DNA of 23,700 nt from CAYQSU01 sp964420325 (GCA_964420325.1 CAYQSU010000055.1:1-23700), one strand, 5' to 3'; shown: positions 9,241-17,382, numbered from the stretch's first letter. The notes: a model not told the origin generated them from the sequence alone. Translations and numbers: made by a program.

Positions 9241-9261
9241 AACCGCCCGACGGCTTGTCAA
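9233..9261 (-). promoter_or_regulatory. Predicted promoter for the Rrf2 gene
   Basis: On the minus strand TTGACA (9261-9256) is followed after exactly 17 bases by TAGTTT (9238-9233), a good sigma70-type match with a perfect -35. The start would fall near 9226, leaving a leader of about 36 bases. The -35 shares the CTTGTCAAG palindrome (9254-9262) with the opposite promoter. Confidence 0.6.
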
Positions 9262-9283
9262 GACGGTTCGCAATCGATACTAT
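9255..9283 (+). promoter_or_regulatory. Predicted promoter for the MarR-like gene
   Basis: TTGTCA (9255-9260) and TACTAT (9278-9283) are spaced by 17 bases. The start would be near 9290, just before the MarR-like ATG at 9308. The -35 overlaps the -35 of the opposite-strand Rrf2 promoter, so RNA polymerase could probably occupy only one promoter at a time. Confidence 0.6.
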
Positions 9284-9284
9284 T
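9265..9284. promoter_or_regulatory. Operator-like site 2, covering the MarR-like gene's -10 region
   Basis: GGTTCGCAATCGATACTATT, a direct relative of site 1 with start-to-start spacing of 44 bases, about four helical turns. It covers the plus-strand -10 TACTAT. Cooperative binding to both sites by one regulator is an inference. Confidence 0.4.
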
Positions 9285-9307
9285 TTCGGGTGTCCGCAGA
9301 GGTCGAC

Positions 9308-9937
9308 ATGGATGGGCGGGCGATCGCCGAGCTGCTTGCGCAGGTGGGGCGCCTGGCGCAGGGCGAGGGGCTGGTGCACGGCCTCACCCCGGCGCAGTGG
9401 ACGGCGCTCCGCTACTTCGCCCGCGCCAACCGCTTCTCGCGCACCGTCTCCGCGTTCGCCGAGTTCCACGCGACGACGCGGGGTACCGCCTCGCAGACGG
9501 TGAAGACGCTCGTCCGCCGCGGCTTTCTGCAGCGGACGCGGTCGCAGCGGGACGGCCGCAGTGCCCGCCTCGACGTCACCGAGAGCGGCCGGGAGATGCT
9601 CGTGGACGATCCGCTCGAGGTCGTGGCGCAAGCGGCCGGCGGCCTCCGGCCGTCAGGGCGCCTGGAGCTTCTGGCGCTGCTGAGGTGCATCGCCGAGCAG
9701 GTGGCCGGCGCCCGGGGGAAACCCGCCTTCGGCATCTGCGCGTCGTGCCGTCATCTCCGCGGCGACGCATCGGCCATCCCTGACGGGGCCGCGTTGCAGT
9801 GCGGGCTCGTCGACGAGCCGTTGCGGCCGGCCGAGACCGCGCAGCTCTGCGTCAACTGCTGCGCGCGCCACGAGGACCGAGACGCCGGTCGGACCGATCC
9901 GCTTCACTTGGCGAGCAGGCACGGGCACGGCGCGTGA
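9308..9937 (+). CDS. MarR-like winged-helix regulator with a cysteine-rich C-terminal tail
   Basis: 209 residues. Residues about 1-130 form a MarR-type domain: LTPAQWTALRYFARAN (26-41), a recognition region TRGTASQTVKTLVRRGFLQR (57-76) and a wing RDGRSARLDVTESGREML (81-98). The C-terminal 70 residues carry C144, C147, C165, C181, C184 and C185, a CxxC...C...CxxC layout that could bind zinc or an iron-sulfur cluster. A cofactor-dependent or redox sensor is therefore plausible but unproven. The ATG at 9308 has AGAGG upstream. The in-frame GTG at 9290 coincides with the predicted transcription start and would give a leaderless form. It is divergent from the Rrf2 gene with overlapping promoters. 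Its last 34 bases overlap the opposite-strand stress protein gene. Confidence 0.85.
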   Translation: MDGRAIAELLAQVGRLAQGEGLVHGLTPAQWTALRYFARANRFSRTVSAFAEFHATTRGTASQTVKTLVRRGFLQRTRSQRDGRSARLDVTESGREMLVDDPLEVVAQAAGGLRPSGRLELLALLRCIAEQVAGARGKPAFGICASCRHLRGDASAIPDGAALQCGLVDEPLRPAETAQLCVNCCARHEDRDAGRTDPLHLASRHGHGA

Positions 9938-10353
9938 TGCACGACCTTGTGCGAGACGCTGCCGAGCAGCAGGCTGCCGACGTCACCGAGACCGCGGGTG
10001 CCCATCACCACCAGCTCGATGTCGCGGTCGCGCACCCAGTCGACGATGCGCGCGGCCGGGCTGCCGAAATCGATCTCGGTCTCGAAGCTCGCGAGACCCG
10101 CCGCCCGCGCCCGATCGGCAGCGCGCTCGAGGATCTGCTCGGCGAACGAGCGGAGGAGATCGGCGGCGCCGAGATGGTAGCGCTCCACCTCGGCCCAGGT
10201 CCGCAGCTCCGCGGGAAGGTCGGTGGCGGCCACGCTCACCACGTGGAGGAAGATGATCGTCGAGGCGTACTTGCCGCCGAGGTCGCAGGCGATGTCGACG
10301 GCCGACATGGCGAGCGCGGATCCGTCCGTCGGCACCAGGATGGTCTTGAACAT
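9904..10353 (-). CDS. Single-domain universal stress protein (UspA family)
   Basis: 149 residues, the standard UspA size. It begins MFKTILVPTDGSALAMSAVD and contains a complete ATP-binding loop, G118-x2-G121-x9-G131-S132, inside VVMGTRGLGDVG, so it should belong to the ATP-binding class of Usp proteins. It is cytoplasmic. The ATG at 10353 follows a GGGGGAGAT site. The gene end overlaps the end of the MarR-like gene by 34 bases in convergent orientation, which may let transcription of one interfere with the other. A second, two-domain Usp gene lies about 3 kb away in the window. Confidence 0.93.
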   Translation of the reverse strand: MFKTILVPTDGSALAMSAVDIACDLGGKYASTIIFLHVVSVAATDLPAELRTWAEVERYHLGAADLLRSFAEQILERAADRARAAGLASFETEIDFGSPAARIVDWVRDRDIELVVMGTRGLGDVGSLLLGSVSHKVVHHAPCPCLLAK

Positions 10354-10451
10354 CGATGATCTCCCCCGTTTCCGATCCGCCCACCTTAGCCAACGCCGCG
10401 GACGAAGACGAGACCGAGGCCGGGGGCCGGGCCGGCGGCGGCGCTGATCTG

Positions 10452-10480
10452 TTGGACGGCCGACGGGCGCCGTGCTAAAG
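10452..10480 (+). promoter_or_regulatory. Possible promoter for tpiA-secG
   Basis: TTGGAC (10452-10457) and CTAAAG (10475-10480) are spaced by 17 bases; read one base further as TAAAGA, an extended TGC precedes it. It sits about 65 bases upstream of the tpiA start in the gap shared with the divergent stress protein gene. The -10 match is mediocre. Confidence 0.35.
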
Positions 10481-10545
10481 AGGCGCCGCCAGCCGGCGGT
10501 CGCCGGCCGCGCGTCAGCGGGTATCGAGGCTACTGGGAGGGGATG

Positions 10546-11304
10546 ATGGCTCGTCGCATCTTGTGTGCCGGAAACTGGAAGATGATTGGACTTCAGGCCG
10601 ACGGCTTGGCGTTGGCGTCCGACCTCGCCGGCCGGATGAAGGCCGGGAGCGGGGCCCGCTCCGACATGTTGGTGTGCCCGCCGTTCACCCTGATCTCCAA
10701 GGTGGTCGCGACGGTTGCCGGCAGCGGCATCGCCGTCGGCGGCCAGGACTGCCACATGGTCGAGAAGGGCGCCCACACCGGCGACACCAGCGCCTGGATG
10801 CTCAAGGACCTCGGCTGCTCGCACGTCATCGTCGGCCATTCCGAGCGGCGCACCAACCACGGCGAGACCGACGGCGTGGTCAAGGCCAAGGCGGCGGCGG
10901 GGTTGGCCGCCGGCCTCGTCGCCATCGTCTGCATCGGCGAGACGCTCGAGGAGCGGGACGCCGGCAAGACGCTCGAGGTCAACCGTCGGCAGCTCCACGG
11001 CTCGCTCCCCGAGGGCGCGACCGCCGCCAACACGGTGATCGCCTACGAGCCGGTCTGGGCCATCGGCACCGGGCGCACCGCGACGCCGGAGCAGGCGCAG
11101 GAGGTGCACGCGATGATCCGCGCGGAACTCCGCGGCAAGCTCGGCGGCGCCACCGCCGAGGCCATGCGCGTCCTCTACGGCGGCTCGGTGAACGCCAAGA
11201 ACGCGGCCGAGCTGTTCGCCCAGCCGGACATCGACGGGGGCCTCATTGGCGGCGCCTCGTTGAAGGCGGACGACTTCTGGACCATTGCGCAGAGCAGCCC
11301 ATGA
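10546..11304 (+). CDS. tpiA: Triosephosphate isomerase
   Basis: 252 residues, standard for the family. It interconverts dihydroxyacetone phosphate and glyceraldehyde 3-phosphate in glycolysis and gluconeogenesis. The active-site residues are in place: N10 and K12 in GNWKM, H98 in IVGHSERR and E168 in AYEPVWAIGTG. The phosphate-binding loop (WAIGTGRTAT) and LYGGSV at 210-215 are intact. Two adjacent ATGs occur at 10543 and 10546; the second is better spaced from the GGGAGG site. It is followed 19 bases later by secG, the common alphaproteobacterial order. Confidence 0.97.
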   Translation: MARRILCAGNWKMIGLQADGLALASDLAGRMKAGSGARSDMLVCPPFTLISKVVATVAGSGIAVGGQDCHMVEKGAHTGDTSAWMLKDLGCSHVIVGHSERRTNHGETDGVVKAKAAAGLAAGLVAIVCIGETLEERDAGKTLEVNRRQLHGSLPEGATAANTVIAYEPVWAIGTGRTATPEQAQEVHAMIRAELRGKLGGATAEAMRVLYGGSVNAKNAAELFAQPDIDGGLIGGASLKADDFWTIAQSSP

Positions 11305-11323
11305 GCGCACATAAGGCCCTGGC

Positions 11324-11659
11324 ATGATCAACGTCGTTCTGGCCATCCACCTGATCCTCGCGGCGGCGCTGGTCGGCGTCGTGCTCCTGCAGCGGAGCGA
11401 GGGCGGCGCGCTCGGCATCGGCGGCGGCGGCGGCGGGGGCATGAGCGGGTTCCTCACCGGCCGCAGCGCCGGCAACATGCTGACGCGAACCACCGCCGTG
11501 CTGGCGGCGCTGTTCATCGTCACCAGCTTGGCGCTGGCCAAGCTGGCCGAGAGCGAGCGCGCGTCCCGGTCGATTCTCGACGTGGCACCGCAGCCGGCCC
11601 CGGAAGCGCCCGCCGAGCCGGCGAAGCCCGAGGGCCCGACCGTCCCGCTTGCACGCTAA
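11324..11659 (+). CDS. secG: Preprotein translocase subunit SecG
   Basis: 111 residues. SecG is the small auxiliary subunit of the SecYEG channel in the inner membrane. The first transmembrane helix is about residues 3-20, followed by VLLQRSEGGALG and a glycine-rich linker (GIGGGGGGGMSGFLTGRS), then the LTRTT segment and the second helix (about 54-71). After that comes an Ala/Pro/Glu-rich tail, as often seen in alphaproteobacterial SecG. It lies directly downstream of tpiA and about 100 bases upstream of pyrG. The run of GGC codons in the linker is a coding repeat, not a separate element. Confidence 0.93.
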   Translation: MINVVLAIHLILAAALVGVVLLQRSEGGALGIGGGGGGGMSGFLTGRSAGNMLTRTTAVLAALFIVTSLALAKLAESERASRSILDVAPQPAPEAPAEPAKPEGPTVPLAR

Positions 11660-11726
11660 TCGCCGTTCCCGTCCGCGGAAACCGGCGACGGTGGGGACGG
11701 CGGCGACGGCGCCGCCTTTGCGCTAT

Positions 11727-11753
11727 TTGACAACGGCACGCTTGGTGTACAGT
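11727..11753 (+). promoter_or_regulatory. Possible pyrG promoter giving a near-leaderless transcript
   Basis: A perfect -35 TTGACA (11727-11732) and TACAGT (11748-11753) are spaced by 15 bases, shorter than the ideal 17. Transcription would start near 11760, only a base or two before the pyrG ATG at 11762. Only AAGG, too close to the ATG, resembles a ribosome site. Confidence 0.4.
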
Positions 11754-11761
11754 CAAGGTCC

Positions 11762-13390
11762 ATGACGCGGTTCATCTTCGTTACCGGCGGCGTGGTCTCC
11801 TCACTTGGCAAGGGTCTCGCCTCGGCGGCGCTGGGCGCGCTGCTGCAGGCGCGCGGGTTCAAGGTCCGCCTGCGCAAGCTCGATCCCTACATCAACGTCG
11901 ATCCCGGCACCATGAGCCCCTATCAGCACGGCGAGGTGTACGTCACCGACGACGGCGCCGAGACCGATCTCGACCTCGGCCACTACGAGCGGTTCACCGG
12001 CGTGCCGGCGCGCGCCAGCGACAACACGACGACCGGCCGCATCTACTCGGACGTCATCGCCCGCGAGCGCCACGGCGACTATCTCGGCGCCACCATCCAG
12101 GTCATTCCCCACATCACCGATGCCATCAAGGCGTTCGTCCAGGGTGAGCTCGACGGCGACGAGGACTTCGTCGTCTGCGAGATCGGCGGCACCGTCGGCG
12201 ACATCGAGGGCCTGCCGTTCCTGGAAGCGATCCGCCAGCTCGGCAACGACCTCGGCCGCGACCGCGTCCTCTACGTCCACCTGACCCTGGTTCCCTATCT
12301 GCCCGCGGCGGGCGAACTGAAGACCAAGCCGACCCAGCACTCGGTCAAGGAACTTCTGAACGTCGGCATCCAACCGGACATCCTGATCTGCCGCAGCGAC
12401 CGGCCGCTGCCGGCATCCGAGCGGCGAAAGATCGCGCTGTTCTGCAACGTCCGCGAACGGGCGGTGATTCCGGCCCTCGACGTCGACACCATCTATGCGG
12501 TGCCGATCACCTATCACCAGGAGGGCCTGGACGAGGAGGTCTGCCGCATCTTCAGGGTCGACCCACCGCCGCCCGATCTGTCCAAATGGCACGACATCGT
12601 CCAACGGCTGACCAGGCCCGAGGGCGAGGTCACCATCGCCGTCGTCGGCAAGTACACCGGTCTTCTCGACGCCTACAAGTCGCTGACCGAGGCCCTCGTC
12701 CACGGCGCCATCGCCAACAACGTCCGCGTCAACATCAACTGGATCGATTCGCAGATCTTCGAGAACGGCGACACCCTGCACAGGCTGGAGGGCGTGCACG
12801 GCATCCTGGTCCCGGGCGGCTTCGGCGAGCGCGGCGTCCGCGGCAAGGTCGAGGCGGCCCGCTTCGCCCGCGAGCGGCGCGTCCCCTACTTCGGCATCTG
12901 CCTCGGCATGCAGATGGCGGTGATCGAGGCGGCCCGCCATCTTGCCGGCATCCCCGGGGCCGATTCGACCGAGTTCGGACCCTGTCCGGCGCCGGTGATC
13001 GGACTGATGACCGAGTGGATGCGCGGCAACGCCCGCGAGGTGAGGGGCCAGGGCGACAATCTCGGCGGCACCATGCGACTCGGCGCCTACGACTGCGTGA
13101 TCCGCGACAGCAGCCGCGTGCGCGAGGTCTACGGCACCGACCGCATCAGCGAGCGGCACCGTCACCGCTACGAGGTCAACAACAACTACATGGGCGTCCT
13201 CGAAAGCAAGGGCCTCCTGTTCTCCGGGATGTCGCCCGACGGCCTGCTGCCGGAAATCGTCGAGATCCCGGGCCATCCCTGGTTCATCGGCGTGCAGTTC
13301 CATCCCGAGCTCAAGTCGAAGCCGTTCGATCCCCATCCCCTGTTCAAATCGTTCATCCGCGCCGCCATCGACCAGTCGCGACTTGTCTAG
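11762..13390 (+). CDS. pyrG: CTP synthase
   Basis: 542 residues, full length. It makes CTP from UTP, ATP and glutamine, the last step of pyrimidine nucleotide synthesis. The N-terminal synthetase domain (1 to about 270) starts with the family signature TRFIFVTGGVVSSLGKGLA (2-20), including the P-loop. The C-terminal class I glutamine amidotransferase domain (about 290-540) has the catalytic triad C380 (YFGICLGMQ), H514 and E516 (VQFHPE). The oxyanion region PGGFGERG is at 351-358. The stop at 13388-13390 lies 22 bases before the ATG of the AsmA-like gene, suggesting cotranscription. The assigned ATG is fixed by the conserved N-terminus. Confidence 0.98.
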   Translation: MTRFIFVTGGVVSSLGKGLASAALGALLQARGFKVRLRKLDPYINVDPGTMSPYQHGEVYVTDDGAETDLDLGHYERFTGVPARASDNTTTGRIYSDVIARERHGDYLGATIQVIPHITDAIKAFVQGELDGDEDFVVCEIGGTVGDIEGLPFLEAIRQLGNDLGRDRVLYVHLTLVPYLPAAGELKTKPTQHSVKELLNVGIQPDILICRSDRPLPASERRKIALFCNVRERAVIPALDVDTIYAVPITYHQEGLDEEVCRIFRVDPPPPDLSKWHDIVQRLTRPEGEVTIAVVGKYTGLLDAYKSLTEALVHGAIANNVRVNINWIDSQIFENGDTLHRLEGVHGILVPGGFGERGVRGKVEAARFARERRVPYFGICLGMQMAVIEAARHLAGIPGADSTEFGPCPAPVIGLMTEWMRGNAREVRGQGDNLGGTMRLGAYDCVIRDSSRVREVYGTDRISERHRHRYEVNNNYMGVLESKGLLFSGMSPDGLLPEIVEIPGHPWFIGVQFHPELKSKPFDPHPLFKSFIRAAIDQSRLV

Positions 13391-13412
13391 CCGAGCCCCG
13401 GCGAAAGCGGGG

Positions 13413-16400
13413 ATGGGGCGGCGTGCGCGAACCTTCGCGATCATCATCGGCGCCGCCGTCGGCATCGTCGCCATACTCGCGGCGCTGGCGGCATGGCGGC
13501 TCTCCGCGGGGCCGGTCGCCGTCGATGTCCTGGCGCCGGTCCTCGAGCAGAGGCTCGCGGCGCTGGTTCCGGGCAGCCGGCCGATCATCGAGGGCGTGGA
13601 GATCGCCTGGGACGCGGACGACCGCACGCTCGCGCTGAGGGCGCGTGAGGTCTCGCTGGCCGGCGCCGATGGCGCGGTCGTCGCGCGCTTTCCGGCCGTC
13701 GACCTCGGGATCAGCCTCGCCCAGCTGCGCCAGGGCCGGCTCGCCTTGCGCTCGATCGAGTTGAAGGCGCCGCGGATCTCCCTCGCCCGCGGCACCGACG
13801 GGCGGCTCGCTCTGCTTTCGCCGCGCGCCGGACCGCCGGTCGACGCGGCAGCCGCGCTCGGGGACCTCGCCCGTCAGGTCGAGACGATGCTCGACCGATC
13901 GGATCCTTCCGATCCCGTCTCCCGTCTCGAGGAGGTGCGCATCACCGATGGCGGGGTCGAGGTCGCCGACGAGAGCCTCGGCATCGGCTGGCGGGCCGCG
14001 GACCTGGACCTTTCGCTGCGGCGTTCGCCGGACGGCGTCACCGGCGAGCTGAGCGGCGCGATCGAGCTCGCCCCCGATGTCGCCCGGTTCCGCTCGACCC
14101 TCGGCTATCGGGCGTCGGCACGGACGCTGGAGGCGAGCCTCGGCTTCAGCGGCGTCCGGCCCTCCGAGGCCGCCCGCCTGGTCTCGCCGGCACACGGCCT
14201 GGCCAACCTCGACCGGCCGCTCGAGGGAACCCTGGCCGCCAAGGTGGATCTGGCGGAGAAGGCGTTCGCGGCGGAGCTCGCCGCCCGCGCCGGGCCGCAG
14301 GGACCGGAGTTCGGTCTCGCCGTGCGCGGTGCTGCCGAAGGCGGCGACCTGGTGGTTCTGGGAACCGCCTCGCTCGGCAAGCTCGAGCTCGCCGACGCCG
14401 CAGCCTGGTGGCCGATCGGCTTCGCCGCAGGCGGACGGATTTGGGTGGTGGAGAACATCACCGCGGGCACAGTGGACGCATTGCGCGTCGACTTCACGCT
14501 GACCGCTCCCGCCGGCGACCTCGCGGCGGCGGCGGTCGACGAGGTCCACGGTTCGCTCGCCTACCATGGGCTTCAGGTGCACTTTCTCCGGCCGCTGCCG
14601 CCGGTGACCGGCCTCGCCGGAACCGGGACGATCGAGACCGGAGCGGTCGGCTTCGCGGCAGGCGACGGCCGCCTCGGCGCCATCCAGGTCGGTGCCGAGT
14701 CGATCCGGGTTTTCGGCCTCGACGGCGACGACCACCGGATCGCGATCGAGCTGTCCCTGCAGGGGCCGCTGGCCGAGGCGTTGGGGCTTCTCGACCATCC
14801 GCGGCTCGACCTCGCATCGCGGTTCGGCATCACGCCGGACCGAGCCGGCGGCGAGTTCGCCGGCAGGCTCGATGCGGCGTTCCCGCTGCTCGCCGACCTG
14901 CAGCTCGCCGACCTCGCGCTCGGGTTCAAGGGCCGGGTCGTCGATGCGGCGATCCGCGAGGCGCTGCCGAAGCTCGACGTCCGCGACGGCCGCCTCAACA
15001 TCGACGTCGATGCCAAGGGCTTGCGGCTGGCCGGCGAGCTCACGCTGGCGAGCATCCCGGTCACCCTCGACTGGCGGCAGGACTTCGCGGCCGACTCACC
15101 CCGCCCGCTGACCGCGCGCGCCGTCGCTCCCGTCGTCGACGCGGCGGGACGGGCGGCGCTCGGCCTCGATCTCGCCCCCCATGTCGAGGGACCGGCGTCG
15201 GTCACGGCGGAGGTGGTGCTCGGCCGCGGCGGCCGCGGCGAGGCGCGCATCGATATCGATCTCGAGGGGAGTGCGCTGGCGATCCCCGCCGCCGGCTGGC
15301 GGAAGCAGCCCGGCGTGGCCGGCAGGGCCGGCTTGACGCTCGCGATCGACGGTTCCCGGGTGCGATCGATCGAGAGCCTGCGCATCGAGGCGGGAGCGCT
15401 CGCCGCCCAAGGCTCGGCCACGCTTGCCGACGACGGCCGGCGCATCATGGGGCTCGAGCTGTCTCGTCTCCGCCTCGGCGAGACCGATCTCCGCGACGTC
15501 TCCGTGAAGACGGACGACGCCGGCCTCGAGGTGACGATCGCCGGCGGCGTCCTCGACGCCCGGCCGCTGGCGAGGGACCGGGAGCCGGCCGCGGCCGTGG
15601 AGGCGGCCGACGCGTCCGCCGCGACGCCGCCGTTGGACGAGGAGTCGCTGACGGTCTCGGCCGGGAGGCTCGATCGGGTGATCTTCGGCGACGGCCGGTG
15701 GCTCGAGAACGTCCGCGCCCGTCTCAGGCGGGCGAGTGGGGCGTGGACCCTGGTCGAGGTCGACGCCGACGTTCCGCCCGCCGGCGGTCTTGGCGCCACG
15801 ACGACGGCCGCGCTGCGCTACGGCCCGCCGGCGGGAGCCCGGGTGCCGCTCACCCTGGAGGCCGCCGATGCGGGAAGCCTGTTGTGGGCGCTCGACGCCC
15901 ACGACCACGCCCGCGGCGGACGGCTCAGCGTCACCGGGCACGGCGAGGGGCGGGGGGTGCCGGCGATCGAGGCGAGTGTCGCCGCGAGATCCCTCGTGCT
16001 CACGCGGGATTCCGGCCTCGGGCGGGTGTTCGCCGACGCCTCGGTCTCCGGGCTGTTCGGCTGGACGGGTGCCAGGGACGTCGCGCTCGACCGGGTCGAG
16101 GCGCGGATCCGCTGGTCGGGCGACACGGTCTCGGTGGGCTCGGCGATCGCCTACAACCCGTCGCTCGGGATCACCGGCGACGGCGTCGTCGATCTGGGCA
16201 AGGACACCATCGAGTGGAAGGGGACGATCGTTCCCGCCTACTCCCTCAACCGTCTGCTCGGCCGGATCCCGGTGCTCGGCTCCCTGTTCACCGACGGGGG
16301 CGGCGTTCTCGCGGTAAGCTTCGAGGCGAGCGGGCCTTTGGACGATCCCGAGGTCAAGGTGCTGCCGCTCGAGTCGGTGACGCCCGGCGTTCTCGGCCGG

Positions 16401-16430
16401 TTCAAGAGCCTGTTCTTCGGCGGCGATTAG
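13413..16430 (+). CDS. Large AsmA/YhdP-like envelope protein
   Basis: 1005 residues. One N-terminal transmembrane segment (about 7-28: TFAIIIGAAVGIVAILAALA) is followed by a very long stretch of alternating short strands rich in Leu, Asp, Ala and Gly. This is typical of AsmA/YhdP/TamB-type repeating beta-groove proteins. The C-terminus (about 905-1005: DTIEWKGTIVPAYSLN, IPVLGSLFTDGGGVLAVSF, then GPLDDPEVKVLPLES) matches the AsmA-like C-terminal region seen in YhdP relatives. YhdP and its kin are anchored in the inner membrane, span the periplasm and help move phospholipids to the outer membrane; the same is inferred here. The ATG at 13413 lies inside a TTG-started frame from 13383 that overlaps pyrG; the later start places the membrane segment correctly. 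The position between pyrG and kdsA fits an envelope-related operon. Confidence 0.85.
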   Translation: MGRRARTFAIIIGAAVGIVAILAALAAWRLSAGPVAVDVLAPVLEQRLAALVPGSRPIIEGVEIAWDADDRTLALRAREVSLAGADGAVVARFPAVDLGISLAQLRQGRLALRSIELKAPRISLARGTDGRLALLSPRAGPPVDAAAALGDLARQVETMLDRSDPSDPVSRLEEVRITDGGVEVADESLGIGWRAADLDLSLRRSPDGVTGELSGAIELAPDVARFRSTLGYRASARTLEASLGFSGVRPSEAARLVSPAHGLANLDRPLEGTLAAKVDLAEKAFAAELAARAGPQGPEFGLAVRGAAEGGDLVVLGTASLGKLELADAAAWWPIGFAAGGRIWVVENITAGTVDALRVDFTLTAPAGDLAAAAVDEVHGSLAYHGLQVHFLRPLPPVTGLAGTGTIETGAVGFAAGDGRLGAIQVGAESIRVFGLDGDDHRIAIELSLQGPLAEALGLLDHPRLDLASRFGITPDRAGGEFAGRLDAAFPLLADLQLADLALGFKGRVVDAAIREALPKLDVRDGRLNIDVDAKGLRLAGELTLASIPVTLDWRQDFAADSPRPLTARAVAPVVDAAGRAALGLDLAPHVEGPASVTAEVVLGRGGRGEARIDIDLEGSALAIPAAGWRKQPGVAGRAGLTLAIDGSRVRSIESLRIEAGALAAQGSATLADDGRRIMGLELSRLRLGETDLRDVSVKTDDAGLEVTIAGGVLDARPLARDREPAAAVEAADASAATPPLDEESLTVSAGRLDRVIFGDGRWLENVRARLRRASGAWTLVEVDADVPPAGGLGATTTAALRYGPPAGARVPLTLEAADAGSLLWALDAHDHARGGRLSVTGHGEGRGVPAIEASVAARSLVLTRDSGLGRVFADASVSGLFGWTGARDVALDRVEARIRWSGDTVSVGSAIAYNPSLGITGDGVVDLGKDTIEWKGTIVPAYSLNRLLGRIPVLGSLFTDGGGVLAVSFEASGPLDDPEVKVLPLESVTPGVLGRFKSLFFGGD

Positions 16431-16527
16431 AGTCGGCGCAGCGGTCGGGCGGGGCGCATCCGGACTTGACGAACGGCGGGCCGGGCGTCATCCGGAGGAT
16501 GTGGCGGACGGAGAGCGAGCCTCGGCG

Positions 16528-17382
16528 ATGACCGAACTGAACCACGTGTCCGTCGGCGGCGTGACCGTCGGCAACGATCTGCCCCTGGCGCTGATCGCCG
16601 GGCCGTGCGTCATGGAGAGCCGCGAGCATGCGCTCGACTGCGCGAACGCGCTCGCCGACATGGCGCGCTCGCTCGGCATCGGCCTCATCTACAAGACCTC
16701 GTTCGACAAGGCCAACCGCACCAGCATCGAGGGTGTGCGGGGAGTCGGGATCGAGGCCGCGATGCCGGTGTTCGCCGAGATCCGCGAGACCGTCGGCGTG
16801 CCGGTGCTGACGGACGTCCACGAGCCCCTGCAGTGCGCGCTTGTGGCGCCGGTGGTCGACGTGCTGCAGATCCCCGCTTTCCTCTGCCGCCAGACCGACC
16901 TGCTCGTGGCCGCCGCCGAGACCGGCCGCGCCGTCAACATCAAGAAGGGCCAGTTCCTCGCCCCCTGGGACATGGCGAACGCGGTGGCGAAGGTGCGGCG
17001 CGCCGGCAACGCCCAGGTGATGATCACCGAACGCGGCGCGAGCTTCGGCTACAACGCGCTGGTGAGCGACATGCGGGCGCTGCCGATCCTCGCCGAGACC
17101 GGCTGCCCGGTGGTGTTCGATGCCACCCATTCGGTGCAACAGCCGGGCGGCCGCGGCACCGCCTCGGGCGGCGAGCGCCGGTTCGCGCCGGTGCTGGCGC
17201 GCGCCGCGGTGGCCGTCGGCGTGGCGGCGGTGTTCATCGAGACCCACCCGGATCCCGACCGTGCACCCTCCGACGGCCCCAACATGATCCCCCTCGGCGA
17301 GCTGCCGGCCCTGATCGAGGCCCTGATCGCCTTCGACCGTCTCGCCAAGGCCCGCCCACTGGCGCCGCAGGTCGGCCGTTGA
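16528..17382 (+). CDS. kdsA: 3-deoxy-8-phosphooctulonate synthase (KDO-8-P synthase)
   Basis: 284 residues, the normal length. It joins phosphoenolpyruvate and arabinose 5-phosphate to give KDO-8-phosphate for lipid A/LPS core assembly, in the cytoplasm. Family motifs are clear: TVGNDLPLALIAGPC at 13-27, KTSFDKANRTS at 56-66, TDVHEPLQ at 95-102, QIPAFLCRQTDL at 114-125, INIKKGQF-like VNIKKGQFLAP at 136-146 and IETHPDPDRAPSDGPN at 237-252. C27 sits where metal-dependent KdsA proteins have cysteine and E. coli KdsA has asparagine, so a metal-dependent enzyme is predicted. The ATG at 16528 aligns with the family start; a GTG at 16501 lies too close to its GGAGG site and was not chosen. In many alphaproteobacteria eno follows, but here it does not. 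Confidence 0.96.
   Translation: MTELNHVSVGGVTVGNDLPLALIAGPCVMESREHALDCANALADMARSLGIGLIYKTSFDKANRTSIEGVRGVGIEAAMPVFAEIRETVGVPVLTDVHEPLQCALVAPVVDVLQIPAFLCRQTDLLVAAAETGRAVNIKKGQFLAPWDMANAVAKVRRAGNAQVMITERGASFGYNALVSDMRALPILAETGCPVVFDATHSVQQPGGRGTASGGERRFAPVLARAAVAVGVAAVFIETHPDPDRAPSDGPNMIPLGELPALIEALIAFDRLAKARPLAPQVGR

Noticed and set aside
11420..11441. Run of GGC triplets in secG
   Set aside because: It encodes the glycine-rich linker normal for SecG and is not a separate repeat element.
11660..11720. Possible hairpin after secG
   Set aside because: The 9-base arms include a G-U type mismatch, the loop is over 20 bases and there is no T-tract. Not convincing as a terminator.
11801..13795. 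664-codon minus-strand open frame opposite pyrG
   Set aside because: pyrG has all its catalytic residues on the other strand. The long antisense frame is expected in GC-rich DNA and shows no family motif.
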